From positions 124,001-188,000 of the forward strand of contig NZ_FVZE01000001.1 of assembly GCF_900168325.1 (NCBI RefSeq): a DNA stretch of 64,000 nt. Direction: 5' to 3'. Below, one piece after another: positions 17,752 through 29,356 of this stretch. Source of the DNA: Novosphingobium mathurense. GTDB lineage: Bacteria > Pseudomonadota > Alphaproteobacteria > Sphingomonadales > Sphingomonadaceae. Every line of letters starts with the position of its first letter. The stretch's first letter is position 1. Position numbers and translations under genes: made by a program. A model generated the notes under the pieces. The model did no database searches, was not told the DNA's origin, and was given only the letters and a program-made list of their open reading frames with translations.

Positions 17752-17955
17752 TCAGCCTAGCAGGACTAAGAGCAAGCCAGAAAAAGCAGTAAAGAAGCCC
17801 AACGACACTGCGAACCAAAACATGCCAGTTTCATCCGCTTTGTCGATTCCGGGATCGGGCCAATGCGTCGCAATGCGCCCGTTCCATAGACTTTGAATGA
17901 CGAACAATGACGCCAATAGGAAAAGCGCGCCGCCAAAAATATCTGCTCTTGTCAC
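17752..17955 (-). CDS. Small hypothetical membrane protein, 67 aa
   Basis: Two predicted membrane helices (GALFLLASLFVIQSLW, about 9-24, and FWFAVSLGFFTAFSGLLLVL, about 46-65) joined by a polar loop. GTG 17955 has AGGAA about 7 nt upstream. No recognised family; the layout is reminiscent of small immunity or inner-membrane accessory proteins but nothing proves this. Lies in the accessory patch. Confidence 0.5.
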   Translation of the reverse strand: MTRADIFGGALFLLASLFVIQSLWNGRIATHWPDPGIDKADETGMFWFAVSLGFFTAFSGLLLVLLG

Positions 17956-18179
17956 TCCGACTTTCCTAGCTCTGGCCCACCCGCGAACCTGCCGATCTTC
18001 TCACGAACATTTTGCATGGAAGGCAGTAGGCCGGATCAACGACCGCAATGTTGGCGGCTCCGGATCGGCAGATTCCCGGTTAAAATCTTGAAACTCTGCC
18101 CTTCCCGTGAACGGTTGACCGATCCTGCTGCTTGCCATGCTCGCCAAGGTGACGGCAAGGTCGGGGGAGCTGCCATTGC

Positions 18180-18383
18180 TTAGTTATCAATTTCCACACG
18201 AACGCACGCTTGAAAAATGCCAGTCTCACCTCCCTCGCGATGCCAAACCTCAACCACTTTGTAGTAGCGGAAATAGCCACCCATCTCCTTTGAAACATAT
18301 TCTCCATGGCGAGGGAGGAATGCGAAATCGCCCACAAAGAGCGGCTTCATCTCATCTTTTTCATACACTTCAACGGTCGGCAT
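18180..18383 (-). CDS. Hypothetical protein, 67 aa
   Basis: Product starts MPTVEVYEKDEMKPLFVGDF and ends ACVRVEIDN; predicted mostly beta-strand (PLFVGDFAFLPRHGEYV, YYKVVEVWHRE). The start is uncertain: an in-frame ATG at 18410 would add 9 residues and the frame is open to 18524. No family recognised, no signal peptide. Lower GC than core genes. Confidence 0.45.
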   Translation of the reverse strand: MPTVEVYEKDEMKPLFVGDFAFLPRHGEYVSKEMGGYFRYYKVVEVWHREGGETGIFQACVRVEIDN

Positions 18384-18583
18384 GGCTGAAGGCTGACCTA
18401 TTTCTCGCATGTCCGCAACGTCGGCGTATGGCGCTGGGCCGGTCTCAGGCCAATTTTTCGACGGTCTGGGGGCCGCTTCGCGCCCAGCCTCCGAGGGCCG
18501 CAGGTCAGCCAGGCGCCCGTTCACGACCTTCGGCGATCGCGTTGACTATCTGGGAAGCCGCACGACTGCTTTTGAGAGCGTCG

Positions 18584-19018
18584 TTATGAGTCATGTGGTG
18601 CGCATAATAAATGCACCATTTTTCCGAAATCGACGCGTTCGAAAAATACCATGTCTGATGCAGAGCCATCGAATATGGATCCGAAAAAATGGTTCTGTTG
18701 GCCATCTTTCTCTGCAAGATAGCCTTGGAATTTTCCATCGCGGAAAGCTCGTCGAACAGTAACACCGTCTCGCCGAAGTAATATGGGGCCGTTCGGTTCC
18801 ACGTTGGCGTAACGGCCGCTGTAGACGCCCCACCAACGGTCGTCGTCGCCATTTGGGCCATGAAACCTATATACGTTGAAGTCAGGTCCGTAATCGACAG
18901 ATGGTTGCTCACGGCTCGCAAGTTTAACCCATGAAAGGCCAACGCAAACGCCACCATCTTGGACCAGCGAGGCGCCAATTGCTGATTGAGCGAGTAGTCC
19001 AAGCGCTATTGCGAACAT
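18584..19018 (-). CDS. Hypothetical secreted protein, 144 aa
   Basis: Starts MFAIALGLLAQSAIGASLVQ, a signal peptide with cleavage near AIGA. AGGGGA lies 6 nt before ATG 19018, better spaced than the ATG two codons upstream. The mature part has Trp/Tyr-rich beta-like segments (RWWGVYSGRYANVEPNGPIL, GKFQGYLAEKDG) and two Cys. Unknown function; part of the run of orphan genes between urcA and uvrA. Confidence 0.5.
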   Translation of the reverse strand: MFAIALGLLAQSAIGASLVQDGGVCVGLSWVKLASREQPSVDYGPDFNVYRFHGPNGDDDRWWGVYSGRYANVEPNGPILLRRDGVTVRRAFRDGKFQGYLAEKDGQQNHFFGSIFDGSASDMVFFERVDFGKMVHLLCAPHDS

Positions 19019-19383
19019 GAGCATTCCCCTGAAACCGCAGGCCCCTTCTCGTCGCATGTGATGAAAGCATCCGCAATAGAGGTGGCTTGAGAACGGCGGC
19101 TATCCTTGGGTCCGAAGCCGTAAAGCGACATTCCTCTACCGGCCCCTAGTCGACGCCTTGCCTCTCCAAGCGTGGTGGCAGGAAGTCCCTGCGTTCCTTG
19201 CCGCCAAATACTTATACAACATGCTCTGAATGCTGGCGTTGCCACGGCGCAAGCAAACCGCCAGCCATCGCTCCGGCCTTGAACGCCGGGCGCAAGTATC
19301 ATCGAGGGCGCGGGCCCTTGGCGCAGCGGGTGGGCCGCGTCAGGATCGGTCCGGATGGGGAGGGGGCAGTCTGCCCCGGCGCC
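19019..19383. other. Intergenic region, nothing recognised
   Basis: About 365 bp; I see no gene, tRNA or clear terminator. The right third is strongly GC-rich, returning to core-genome composition. Confidence 0.5.
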
Positions 19384-19743
19384 TCAGCGGCGGCAGCGTG
19401 AATAGTAGCCGGCGCGGCAGGCGGCGACGTCTTCGCGCCAGTCGGCCATCGCCCGGTCGTAGTCGCGGCGGTCGGCCTCGTAGTCGCGCATCTGCTGTTC
19501 GTAGCGGCGGTCGCTGTAGCCGGACGAGCGGCGGGCGTCGTCATAGGCGCGCCAGCCCTTGGCGTATTGCGCGTCACGCTTGCGAACGTAGTCGAGCTGT
19601 TCGCGGTTGAGGCGGCGGATCGTCGCCTTGTCGCGGGCGAGTTCCTCGGGCGTCATCTTCTCGTAAGGATCGTCCGCATGCACCGGACCGGACATCGTCG
19701 CCACGGCCAGCGCCGCTGCGCACAGGAAACCAAAACGCTGCAT
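19384..19743 (-). CDS. Hypothetical secreted, highly charged protein, 119 aa
   Basis: Signal peptide MQRFGFLCAAALAVATMSGP with cleavage near VHA (about 23). The mature protein is dominated by Arg, Asp and Tyr (YSDRRYEQQMRDYEADRRDY) and probably forms a long helix or coiled coil; two Cys near the C-terminus (ACRAGYYSRCRR). No family assigned with certainty. Divergent from uvrA. Confidence 0.65.
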   Translation of the reverse strand: MQRFGFLCAAALAVATMSGPVHADDPYEKMTPEELARDKATIRRLNREQLDYVRKRDAQYAKGWRAYDDARRSSGYSDRRYEQQMRDYEADRRDYDRAMADWREDVAACRAGYYSRCRR

Positions 19744-19870
19744 GATCTTTTAGACCCTCACCTGAACCCTGCGCGCTATTTGCCAATTCGGCGGCGGCGA
19801 TGCAAAGCCATTGCGATAAACCGTTTGCAACCCATCTTGCGGGCAAGCCACTCCGCCGCTTGATCGACGC

Positions 19871-19885
19871 GAACAAATCTGGAAC
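19871..19885. promoter_or_regulatory. LexA (SOS) box upstream of uvrA
   Basis: GAAC-N7-GAAC direct repeat (19871-19874 and 19882-19885), the alphaproteobacterial LexA box read on this strand, 11 bp before the uvrA ATG. Consistent with SOS induction of uvrA. Confidence 0.75.
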
Positions 19886-19896
19886 ACACGCTCCCC

Positions 19897-22791
<2,895 letters not shown>

Positions 22792-22926
22792 ACACCGTGA
22801 AATGCGTCGACGGTTCATGGCTGCATGAATAAACTTTCACTCGACTATTTAAGCCGAAATATAAGATAAGTTAATTTTTGTATTATTCGGTTGTGAGGCA
22901 CTGATGTGCTTGCGGAGTGGGTTATT

Positions 22927-23445
22927 ATGTTTGGTTTTCCTGCGCGTATTCTTCTGACGCTGACCGCATTAGCCCCCGTTATGTTTACCTATTCTTGGGC
23001 TACTTGGGATAGGGATCGTGCTCTTGCAAAATTGCTAGCAATTGGAGGTGTTTTACTAGTTCTTATCTGTATTCAACTCATTGCAAGGGCTCAATCAAGC
23101 CTAGAAGAGGTTGATGTAGAGATTACTGGAGCTGAAGCGGCTGATAGAGAGAATATCGCGTTCCTTTTGTTGTACGTCTCTCCACTATTTGCCGATAATG
23201 TTGGTGACTTAAATTGGTCAATTTTCTTGCCGGTTGTCGTGATATTTGGATTAGTCGTTGCTACTGGATACAACTATCACTTTAGCCCTCTCTTGGGCAT
23301 CATGGGGTGGCATGCTTACAAGATTAGCACCAAAGAAGGCATAACTTACGTAATGTTAACTAGACGTGAGCTGCGTACTGCGCTTGGTCCGGTTAAGGTT
23401 CGGCAATTGACTGAATATGTCTTAATTGAGTTCAAGAGGCGGTGA
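22927..23445 (+). CDS. kwaA: KwaA-like membrane protein of a putative Kiwa anti-phage system
   Basis: 172-aa polytopic membrane protein: helices at about 7-25, 35-53, a shorter hydrophobic stretch at 78-90 and 98-115, then a cytoplasmic tail with HFSPLLGIMGWHAYKI followed by GITYVMLTRRELR. That tail resembles the NPLL-x-GY-x-Y pattern of KwaA-type proteins, and four membrane spans fit. ATG 22927 has GGAG 9 nt upstream; a GTG at 22906 would add 7 residues. The gene is markedly AT-rich, sits directly behind uvrA, and abuts kwaB with no gap. In Kiwa the membrane protein is thought to sense phage at the envelope. Family call is by eye. Confidence 0.68.
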   Translation: MFGFPARILLTLTALAPVMFTYSWATWDRDRALAKLLAIGGVLLVLICIQLIARAQSSLEEVDVEITGAEAADRENIAFLLLYVSPLFADNVGDLNWSIFLPVVVIFGLVVATGYNYHFSPLLGIMGWHAYKISTKEGITYVMLTRRELRTALGPVKVRQLTEYVLIEFKRR

Positions 23446-24312
23446 ATGCCAAATAATTTGTTTGCGCTAGTTGGTGACCGGGCATCTACCGACGTTTTTC
23501 GTGTGCAGCTTACGCATGAAGTGCAAAATCAGTTAGCTGGCTTGTTTGTAGCCTATGAGGCTGCGTTCCGTGATGGGGTGGACGAAGAGGTGTCGTTCAC
23601 TCATGATTGGAAGGCTGATGACGATGAGATACTGACAATACCGACAAATGAACAAGTTAATACAATTTGTGCCGCCGTTGGGGGTGGTGCTCTTGCAATG
23701 CAAGCAATTGATCCAGAAGAGTTCAATTCTCAGGGCATTAGAGCTTTAATATTTTCGCCGACCGACAACGCATCTAGACTTTTGGTGCAGTACTTTTCTT
23801 CTACTCAGCAGCTGTCGAGGAAGGCATTTAGTCTTGTATTTGATGGTGATACATTCACGAGGCTGAGTAATCCTGCTTTCTCAATTGGATCCCGGGTGGA
23901 CGCGATTATTGAGGGCGGCTTGGTGAAATTCAAGAACTTCAATTTCGTAAAAAGAGTTTTTGACCTTTTGGATAGTTATGTTGAAGCTTCGGACAGTCAG
24001 ATTGAAGATTTTGCTGCATTGGAATGTGTGCACATTGACGATATCGAAGCTTTCAAGGAAATCACAAATCAGACTACAAGGAAGCTAATTTCCGCAGTGT
24101 CGTCCTCTGGCATACTCAGCGTTGTTGATGTTGAGACCATAAACTCCAGTGCTCAAGGCATTGGACTGAATGTAGTATTCGACAACGGGAAGATTATATT
24201 TCCACATGACAAGGCGCAATTGAAGATATTGCTAAGGTTTCTTGATCACGGCGTCTACCAAGCTCCACTTATAAATCAGCGATTTATGGCGAACTCCAAG
24301 AGAGCGATTTGA
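23446..24312 (+). CDS. kwaB: KwaB-like DUF4868 protein of a putative Kiwa anti-phage system
   Basis: 288-aa soluble protein starting immediately after the kwaA stop (TGA-ATG, GAGGCGG as SD). The central block AFSLVFDGDTFTRL, then VDAIIEGGLVKFKNFNFVKR and VFDLLDS (about 127-176), matches the DUF4868 layout of KwaB (a 'kvDaIi-dG-v-iKN' core ahead of a helix), and the end NQRFMANSKRAI fits the family's basic SKR terminus. KwaB acts as the effector partner of KwaA. Slightly shorter than the roughly 315 aa of the E. coli protein. AT-rich like kwaA, unlike its GC-rich neighbours, indicating transfer. Confidence 0.72.
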   Translation: MPNNLFALVGDRASTDVFRVQLTHEVQNQLAGLFVAYEAAFRDGVDEEVSFTHDWKADDDEILTIPTNEQVNTICAAVGGGALAMQAIDPEEFNSQGIRALIFSPTDNASRLLVQYFSSTQQLSRKAFSLVFDGDTFTRLSNPAFSIGSRVDAIIEGGLVKFKNFNFVKRVFDLLDSYVEASDSQIEDFAALECVHIDDIEAFKEITNQTTRKLISAVSSSGILSVVDVETINSSAQGIGLNVVFDNGKIIFPHDKAQLKILLRFLDHGVYQAPLINQRFMANSKRAI

Positions 24313-24477
24313 TGCCGACTTCTTTGGTATCAAAGTAGTTTTCTACAGCGTGTTGGCATCCAAATAGTTCTATTTTTGGTGCTTTCCTACACACCCCCAT
24401 ATGCCATAAATACCCCGGTTCACCCCGGCGCGGGCCATTCGCGCCGGTCCTGATGCTCCAGTTCGAGGGGGTGAACC

Positions 24478-26007
24478 ATGTCCGACAGTTCCAGCCCAGC
24501 CACGCCCGGCGCGCCGCATGGCGCGGCTCCGGGTTCCGGCCCGTCATCCGGTCCCTCTGCGGCAATGGCAGGCGACACTGCGCCGCCCACGCGCTTCGGG
24601 CGAGGGTGGATACCGGCTTCGCGCGATATCGGCCTGCCGTCCGACGATTGGCCCGGTTCCGCTTGCCCTGAGCATTTCGACCGGGATTGCGGCGGCGGGG
24701 CGGCCTCGCCGTCGGCGGCCTCGTCCTTCGGGCAGGCCCGGGGCTGCGGGCAGGGGGAACGGGACGGGCAGGGGGATGAAATGCCCACCGCTGACGCCTC
24801 CGCCAAGCGGGAGGGGGATGGCGTGCCCCACAATGGCTGGAGCGATGCGCGCAAGGTTGCCTTCCTCCACCACCTTGCCGACCGGGGCGATGTGCGCGCG
24901 GCCTGTGCGCAAGTGGGGATGAGCCGGACCTCCGCCTATCTCCTGCGGCGGCGCGATGCGGTCTTTGCGCAAGGCTGGTCCGCCGCGCTGCTGCTCGCGC
25001 GCGCCCATGCCGAGGAAGTGCTGGCGACCCGCGCGATCGACGGGGTGGACGAGGCGGTCTGGTTTCGCGGAGAGCTGGTCGGGCGGCGGCGGCGCTACGA
25101 TTCCCGCCTGCTGCTGGCGCACCTTGCGCGGCTCGACCGGCTGGCCGAGCAGCACCACGTGAGCGAGCAGGCCGGGCGCTTCGATGAAGTGCTGGCGCTG
25201 CTCTCGGGCGCGGCGCCGGACGAGGACTTTTTCCAGCCCTCCTTGGACCCGGCGCTCGATCCCTTGCCGGAAGAGGGCGCGCCCGACCCGTTCCTGCCGC
25301 TCTCGCGCCGCGACTACGTCGATTATGCGCCCGCTGACCCGGAAGGGGCCGGGGCGGACTGGGATGCATGGCAGGCCCGCGCCTGCGATCATGTCGACGA
25401 AGTGTTGCGGCAGGCGCGGCAGGATCGCGCAGCGGACGCGCGCGACGGGCACTGCGTGGTCGCCTGGGACGGCTGGATCGGTCCGGGGCTGGACGAATTG
25501 CCCGAGGATCTGGCCGGGGAACCGGCCGGTCCCGCCGCGGGCGGGGGCGATGGCCTGCCGCTGGAGTACAAGTCGCTCGACGGTCCGGCGGCCTGTCCCC
25601 CTGGACCGTGTAAACCGTGTAAACCGGGCGGGCCTTCCGGCCTGTTTCGAAAAATCGGCTGGCGCCGGGAACGGATCGCCGGGCCTGTGGTTATCGCAAG
25701 TGAAGGCCGGCGCGGTGATGCTCCCACCCCCCTCCCACCACCGCGCTGGCCGACTTTTTGCGGGCCGGGGCCGATGGCAGGTTCGCAGGTCGCCGCAGGG
25801 CGGGGCGCGCAACGGTCCGGTACGGCCGCACGGGATGCGGCCGCTTGCACTCACGCTTTATGGGATTTCGGCTTTGGGGCCGTGGCCGCTCAGGCGCCGG
25901 ACCCGCTTGGGCCGGGCCTGTCCAGGCTCAGTCGGCGAGCAGCGCCAGTTCCACGCGGCCCTTGCCGGCGCGGGTCAGGCCGATCTCGTCCGCGGCGGCG
26001 CGGCTGA
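24478..26007 (+). CDS. Helix-turn-helix protein of a sphingomonad-type family, low-complexity termini
   Basis: 509-aa frame from ATG 24478 with GGGGG SD. The N-terminal ~115 residues are Gly/Ser/Pro-rich. The core (about 118-230) reads WSDARKVAFLHHLADRGDVR, AACAQVGMSRTSAYLLRRR, then LLLARAHAEEVLATRAIDG: a HTH like that of phage terminase small subunits or resolvases, followed by helices; similar proteins occur in many sphingomonads. The C-terminal ~130 residues are low-complexity, and the last 80 bp overlap the convergent rlpA-like gene, so the true C-terminus is doubtful. DNA or RNA binding is inferred only. Confidence 0.65.
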   Translation: MSDSSSPATPGAPHGAAPGSGPSSGPSAAMAGDTAPPTRFGRGWIPASRDIGLPSDDWPGSACPEHFDRDCGGGAASPSAASSFGQARGCGQGERDGQGDEMPTADASAKREGDGVPHNGWSDARKVAFLHHLADRGDVRAACAQVGMSRTSAYLLRRRDAVFAQGWSAALLLARAHAEEVLATRAIDGVDEAVWFRGELVGRRRRYDSRLLLAHLARLDRLAEQHHVSEQAGRFDEVLALLSGAAPDEDFFQPSLDPALDPLPEEGAPDPFLPLSRRDYVDYAPADPEGAGADWDAWQARACDHVDEVLRQARQDRAADARDGHCVVAWDGWIGPGLDELPEDLAGEPAGPAAGGGDGLPLEYKSLDGPAACPPGPCKPCKPGGPSGLFRKIGWRRERIAGPVVIASEGRRGDAPTPLPPPRWPTFCGPGPMAGSQVAAGRGAQRSGTAARDAAACTHALWDFGFGAVAAQAPDPLGPGLSRLSRRAAPVPRGPCRRGSGRSRPRRRG

Positions 26008-26458
26008 GGTCGATCACGCGGTTGCCGTGGAACGGTCCGCGGTCGTTGATGGTGACGATGACCGAATCGCCGGTCGCTTCGTTGGTCACGCGCACCTTGC
26101 TGCCGAAGGGCAGGGTGCGGTGCGCGGCGGTGAGCGCCCGCGGGTCGAACAGGTCGCCGCTGGCGGTGCGGCTGCCGGCGAACTGGTTGCCGTAGTAGCT
26201 TGCCATGCCCGAACCGATCGGGTCGAACTCGGGCGCTTCGATCTCGGCGGCGTCGATCCCGGGGGTGGCCGGGGCGATGTCGGCGATGGTGACGGTGGAA
26301 GCGGCGGGCGCGGTCAGCGCCGGTGCGGCCTGCTGCTGCGGGGCCAGCTCGGGCACGGCAACGTCGGCGGCGTGGATGGGGCCTGCAAGCGGAAGCGTGA
26401 CCAGTGCCGCAAGGGCGACAAGCAGGCTGGCTTTCCGGTTGCCCGGTCGAACTGACAA
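25928..26458 (-). CDS. RlpA-like secreted double-psi beta-barrel protein
   Basis: 176 aa. Signal peptide ending near IHA (about 30), an Ala/Pro linker, then the barrel: GMASYYGNQFAGSRTASGD, RTLPFGSKVRVTN and INDRGPFHGNRVIDLS. No lipobox, so it differs from the other RlpA in this window (12890-13456), and again no SPOR domain. Likely peptidoglycan-associated. The 3' end overlaps the convergent HTH gene by 80 bp. Confidence 0.88.
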   Translation of the reverse strand: MSVRPGNRKASLLVALAALVTLPLAGPIHAADVAVPELAPQQQAAPALTAPAASTVTIADIAPATPGIDAAEIEAPEFDPIGSGMASYYGNQFAGSRTASGDLFDPRALTAAHRTLPFGSKVRVTNEATGDSVIVTINDRGPFHGNRVIDLSRAAADEIGLTRAGKGRVELALLAD

Positions 26459-26532
26459 GATTTCCCACTCCGTCCCGTTTCAGGTGACGGGACTCCTACA
26501 TGCCGCAGCGCGAAAAGGGGACTCATGCAAAA

Positions 26533-26562
26533 GCGGCCCGTCGCGCTTTGGCAACGGGCCGC
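26533..26562 (-). terminator. Rho-independent terminator downstream of argG
   Basis: Perfect 9-bp stem GCGGCCCGT/ACGGGCCGC with a 12-nt loop; on the minus strand it is followed by CTTTTGC. It lies 28 bp past the argG stop. Confidence 0.75.
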
Positions 26563-26589
26563 CGGAATGTGTTAACCGTTTGAGAGGAT

Positions 26590-27807
26590 TCAGGAAGCGT
26601 CGCGCTGGGCCAGCAACCGCAGGCGCAGGGCGTTGAGCTTGATGAATCCGGCGGCGTCCTTCTGGTCGTAGGCGCCCGCATCGTCCTCGAACGTGACGTG
26701 GCGTTCGGAGTACAGCGAATCGGGCGACTTGCGGCCGACGACCGAGGCCATGCCCTTGTAGAGCTTGAGCCGGACGGTGCCGTTGACGCGCAACTGGCTG
26801 TGGTCGATCGCGGCCTGCAGCATCTCGCGCTCCGGGGCGAACCAGAAGCCGTTGTACAGCAGTTCCGCGTACTTCGGCATCAGCTCGTCCTTGAGGTGAG
26901 CGGCGCCGCGGTCCAGCGTGATCTGCTCGATCCCGCGGTGGGCAGCGGCGTAGATCGTGCCGCCCGGGGTCTCGTACATGCCGCGCGATTTCATGCCGAC
27001 GAAGCGGTTCTCGACGAGGTCGAGGCGGCCGATGCCGTGCTTGCGGCCCAGCTCGTTGAGCTGGGTGAGCAGGGTGGCCGGGCTCATCGCCACGCCGTTG
27101 AGCGCGATGCCGTCACCCTTCTCGAAGTCAATGGTGATGTATTCCGGCTGGTCCGGCGCATCCTCGGGATTGACGGTGCGCGAGTAGACGTAGTCGGGGG
27201 TCTCTTCCCACGGATCCTCGAGCACCTTGCCCTCCGACGAGGTGTGCAGGAGGTTGGCGTCGGTCGAGAACGGGCTTTCGCCGCGCTTGTCCTTGGGCAC
27301 CGGGATCTGGTGCGCCTCGGCCCAGGCGATCAGCGCGGTGCGCGAGGTGAGTTCCCACTCGCGCCACGGGGCGATGACCTTGATGTTCGGATCGAGCGCG
27401 TAGGCCGACAGCTCGAAGCGGACCTGGTCGTTGCCCTTGCCGGTCGCACCGTGGGCGACGGCGTCGGCGCCGGTCTCGTGGGCGATCTCGATGAGGCGCT
27501 TGGAAATCAGCGGACGGGCAATCGACGTGCCGAGAAGGTAGTCGCCCTCGTAGCGGGCATTGGCACGGAACATCGGGAAGACGAAATCGCGCACGAACTC
27601 TTCGCGCAGGTCGTCGATGTAGATGTGCTCGTCGGGAATGCCCATGAGCTTGGCCTTGGCGCGAGCGGGTTCAAGCTCCTCGCCCTGGCCGAGGTCGGCC
27701 GTGAACGTCACGACCTCGCAGTTGTAGGTGACCTGCAGCCACTTGAGGATGACGCTGGTATCAAGCCCACCGGAATAGGCGAGGACGACCTTTTTGATAT
27801 CGGACAT
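26590..27807 (-). CDS. argG: Argininosuccinate synthase
   Basis: 405-aa ATP-dependent ligase joining citrulline and aspartate in arginine synthesis. N-terminal ATP pyrophosphatase motif [17 protein letters not shown] (about 8-24), then [10 protein letters not shown] (substrate loop) and [16 protein letters not shown]. Normal length; ATG 27807 begins [14 protein letters not shown]. Monocistronic with its own terminator. Confidence 0.97.
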   Translation of the reverse strand: MSDIKKVVLAYSGGLDTSVILKWLQVTYNCEVVTFTADLGQGEELEPARAKAKLMGIPDEHIYIDDLREEFVRDFVFPMFRANARYEGDYLLGTSIARPLISKRLIEIAHETGADAVAHGATGKGNDQVRFELSAYALDPNIKVIAPWREWELTSRTALIAWAEAHQIPVPKDKRGESPFSTDANLLHTSSEGKVLEDPWEETPDYVYSRTVNPEDAPDQPEYITIDFEKGDGIALNGVAMSPATLLTQLNELGRKHGIGRLDLVENRFVGMKSRGMYETPGGTIYAAAHRGIEQITLDRGAAHLKDELMPKYAELLYNGFWFAPEREMLQAAIDHSQLRVNGTVRLKLYKGMASVVGRKSPDSLYSERHVTFEDDAGAYDQKDAAGFIKLNALRLRLLAQRDAS

Positions 27808-27906
27808 GACGCTTGCGAGCTCCGCTGGAATCGACGCTGGAATTGCGACGCGCGCCTAACAGCGGGGGCGGGCCGGCGCAATGCCAGTGTTAAAAAGCGC
27901 CCGCAA

Positions 27907-29169
27907 TCACTCGGCGCGAAGCAGGTCCCTTTCGCGCGCGGCCATGTAGTCGCGGGTGAGGGGCAGGGCGCGGCGGCTGCGGGTGTACTGGATCTGGTAG
28001 TTGCACATGCTCCCGCTCTCGAACGCGGCAGTCGCGCCGGCGAGGTAGAAGATCCACATGCGGTGGAAGCGCTCTCCGTAGAGGCCGACGATCTCGTCCT
28101 TGTGGGCGACGCAGCGCTTGTACCATTCGCGAAGGGTCAGTGCGTAGTGCAGGCGCAGGTTCTCGACGTCGGCTGCGATCAGGCGATAGCGTTCGCTGGC
28201 CGCGACGGTTTCGCTCAGCGCCGGGATGTAACCGCCCGGGAAGATGTACTTGCGGGTGAAGGCGTCGGTGGAGCCCGGGCCGCCCATGCGCCCGATCGTG
28301 TGCAGCAGCATGACGCCGTCGTCGACGAGCAGCTTCGCGCAGTCCCGGAAGTAGCGATTGAACTGCGCCTGCCCGACGTGTTCGAACATGCCGACCGAGA
28401 CGATGCGGTCGAACTTTTCACCCTGAGCGGCAAGATCGCGGTAGTCGACGAGTTCGAAGCGGGTGCGGCCGGCCACGCCTGCGGCTTCGGCCCGCTTGCG
28501 CGCGAGGGCAAGCTGTTCCTCGCTCAAGGTAATGCCAAGGACATTCACGTCGGCATGCTTGGCCAGGTAAATCGCCATGCCGCCCCAACCGCAGCCAATG
28601 TCCAGCACCCGCTGGCCGGGAGCAAGGGCGAGCTTGGCGGCGATGTGGGCGAGCTTGGCCTCCTGCGCCTGTTCCAGCGTCATGCTGCCGCTTCCGTCCG
28701 CATTCGGCCAGTAGGCGCAGCTGTATTGCATGTGGTCCCGATCGAGGAACAGCGTGTAGAGGTCGTTGCCGATGTCGTAGTGGTGGGCGACGTTGGCCTT
28801 GGCGCGGGCGGCCTTGTTGATGCCGTCGATTACGGTGAGCGCGCGCGTTCCGATCTTCTTGAGTCTCGATCCTTCGCCGAAACTGCCGCCGCGATCCCAC
28901 GGGCGATTGGCGCGCAGGAGCTGGACCAGTTCCATGATGTCGCCGCGCTCAACCAACAGCTGGCCGTCCATGAAAGCTTCGGCAGCGCCCAGTCGCGGGT
29001 CGAGGATGATCTTGCGCTCGGCGGTGGGATCGGTGAAGCGCACGGCGACATCGGGATAACCGGGCTCTGGCGTGCCTTTGCGCGTCCGGGTGCCGTCCGA
29101 ATAGGTGATTTCCAGTGTGCCCTTGCGGACCGCCTTGCCGAGAAAGCGCTCAAGCAACATTTTCGACAT
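27907..29169 (-). CDS. cfa: Cyclopropane-fatty-acyl-phospholipid synthase
   Basis: 420-aa SAM-dependent enzyme that adds a methylene bridge to unsaturated membrane lipid acyl chains. SAM site VLDIGCGWGGMAIYLA, ISVGMFEHVG-type segment (RIVSVGMFEHVGQAQFNRYF), and MQYSCAYW near the active site. The N-terminal lipid-binding domain (about 1-110) and catalytic domain give a usual length. Membrane-associated, commonly stationary-phase or acid-stress linked. Confidence 0.93.
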   Translation of the reverse strand: MSKMLLERFLGKAVRKGTLEITYSDGTRTRKGTPEPGYPDVAVRFTDPTAERKIILDPRLGAAEAFMDGQLLVERGDIMELVQLLRANRPWDRGGSFGEGSRLKKIGTRALTVIDGINKAARAKANVAHHYDIGNDLYTLFLDRDHMQYSCAYWPNADGSGSMTLEQAQEAKLAHIAAKLALAPGQRVLDIGCGWGGMAIYLAKHADVNVLGITLSEEQLALARKRAEAAGVAGRTRFELVDYRDLAAQGEKFDRIVSVGMFEHVGQAQFNRYFRDCAKLLVDDGVMLLHTIGRMGGPGSTDAFTRKYIFPGGYIPALSETVAASERYRLIAADVENLRLHYALTLREWYKRCVAHKDEIVGLYGERFHRMWIFYLAGATAAFESGSMCNYQIQYTRSRRALPLTRDYMAARERDLLRAE

Positions 29170-29356
29170 TATGGTTTTGATCCCGCCCGATATTTCATAT
29201 CCCTACGGTGGTCGAACCTGCCACAGGGAAACTGGTTCCTGAAATAATCGCAAGATCGAACCGCGCGGTCCTCTCCCGCTATTTCCGTTTCTTGTCTAAT
29301 TCGGGCAGCGTAGCTGTAAGACTGCGCCTGACAAGAGGCATATACGGATGCAGAGC

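Noticed and set aside
24284..25369. Arg/Pro-rich 361-codon minus-strand frame
   Set aside because: Antisense to the HTH gene; low-complexity composition typical of shadow frames.
25603..25628. Short direct repeat GTGTAAACC x2, considered as CRISPR or repeat array
   Set aside because: Only two units with no spacer and inside the HTH frame.
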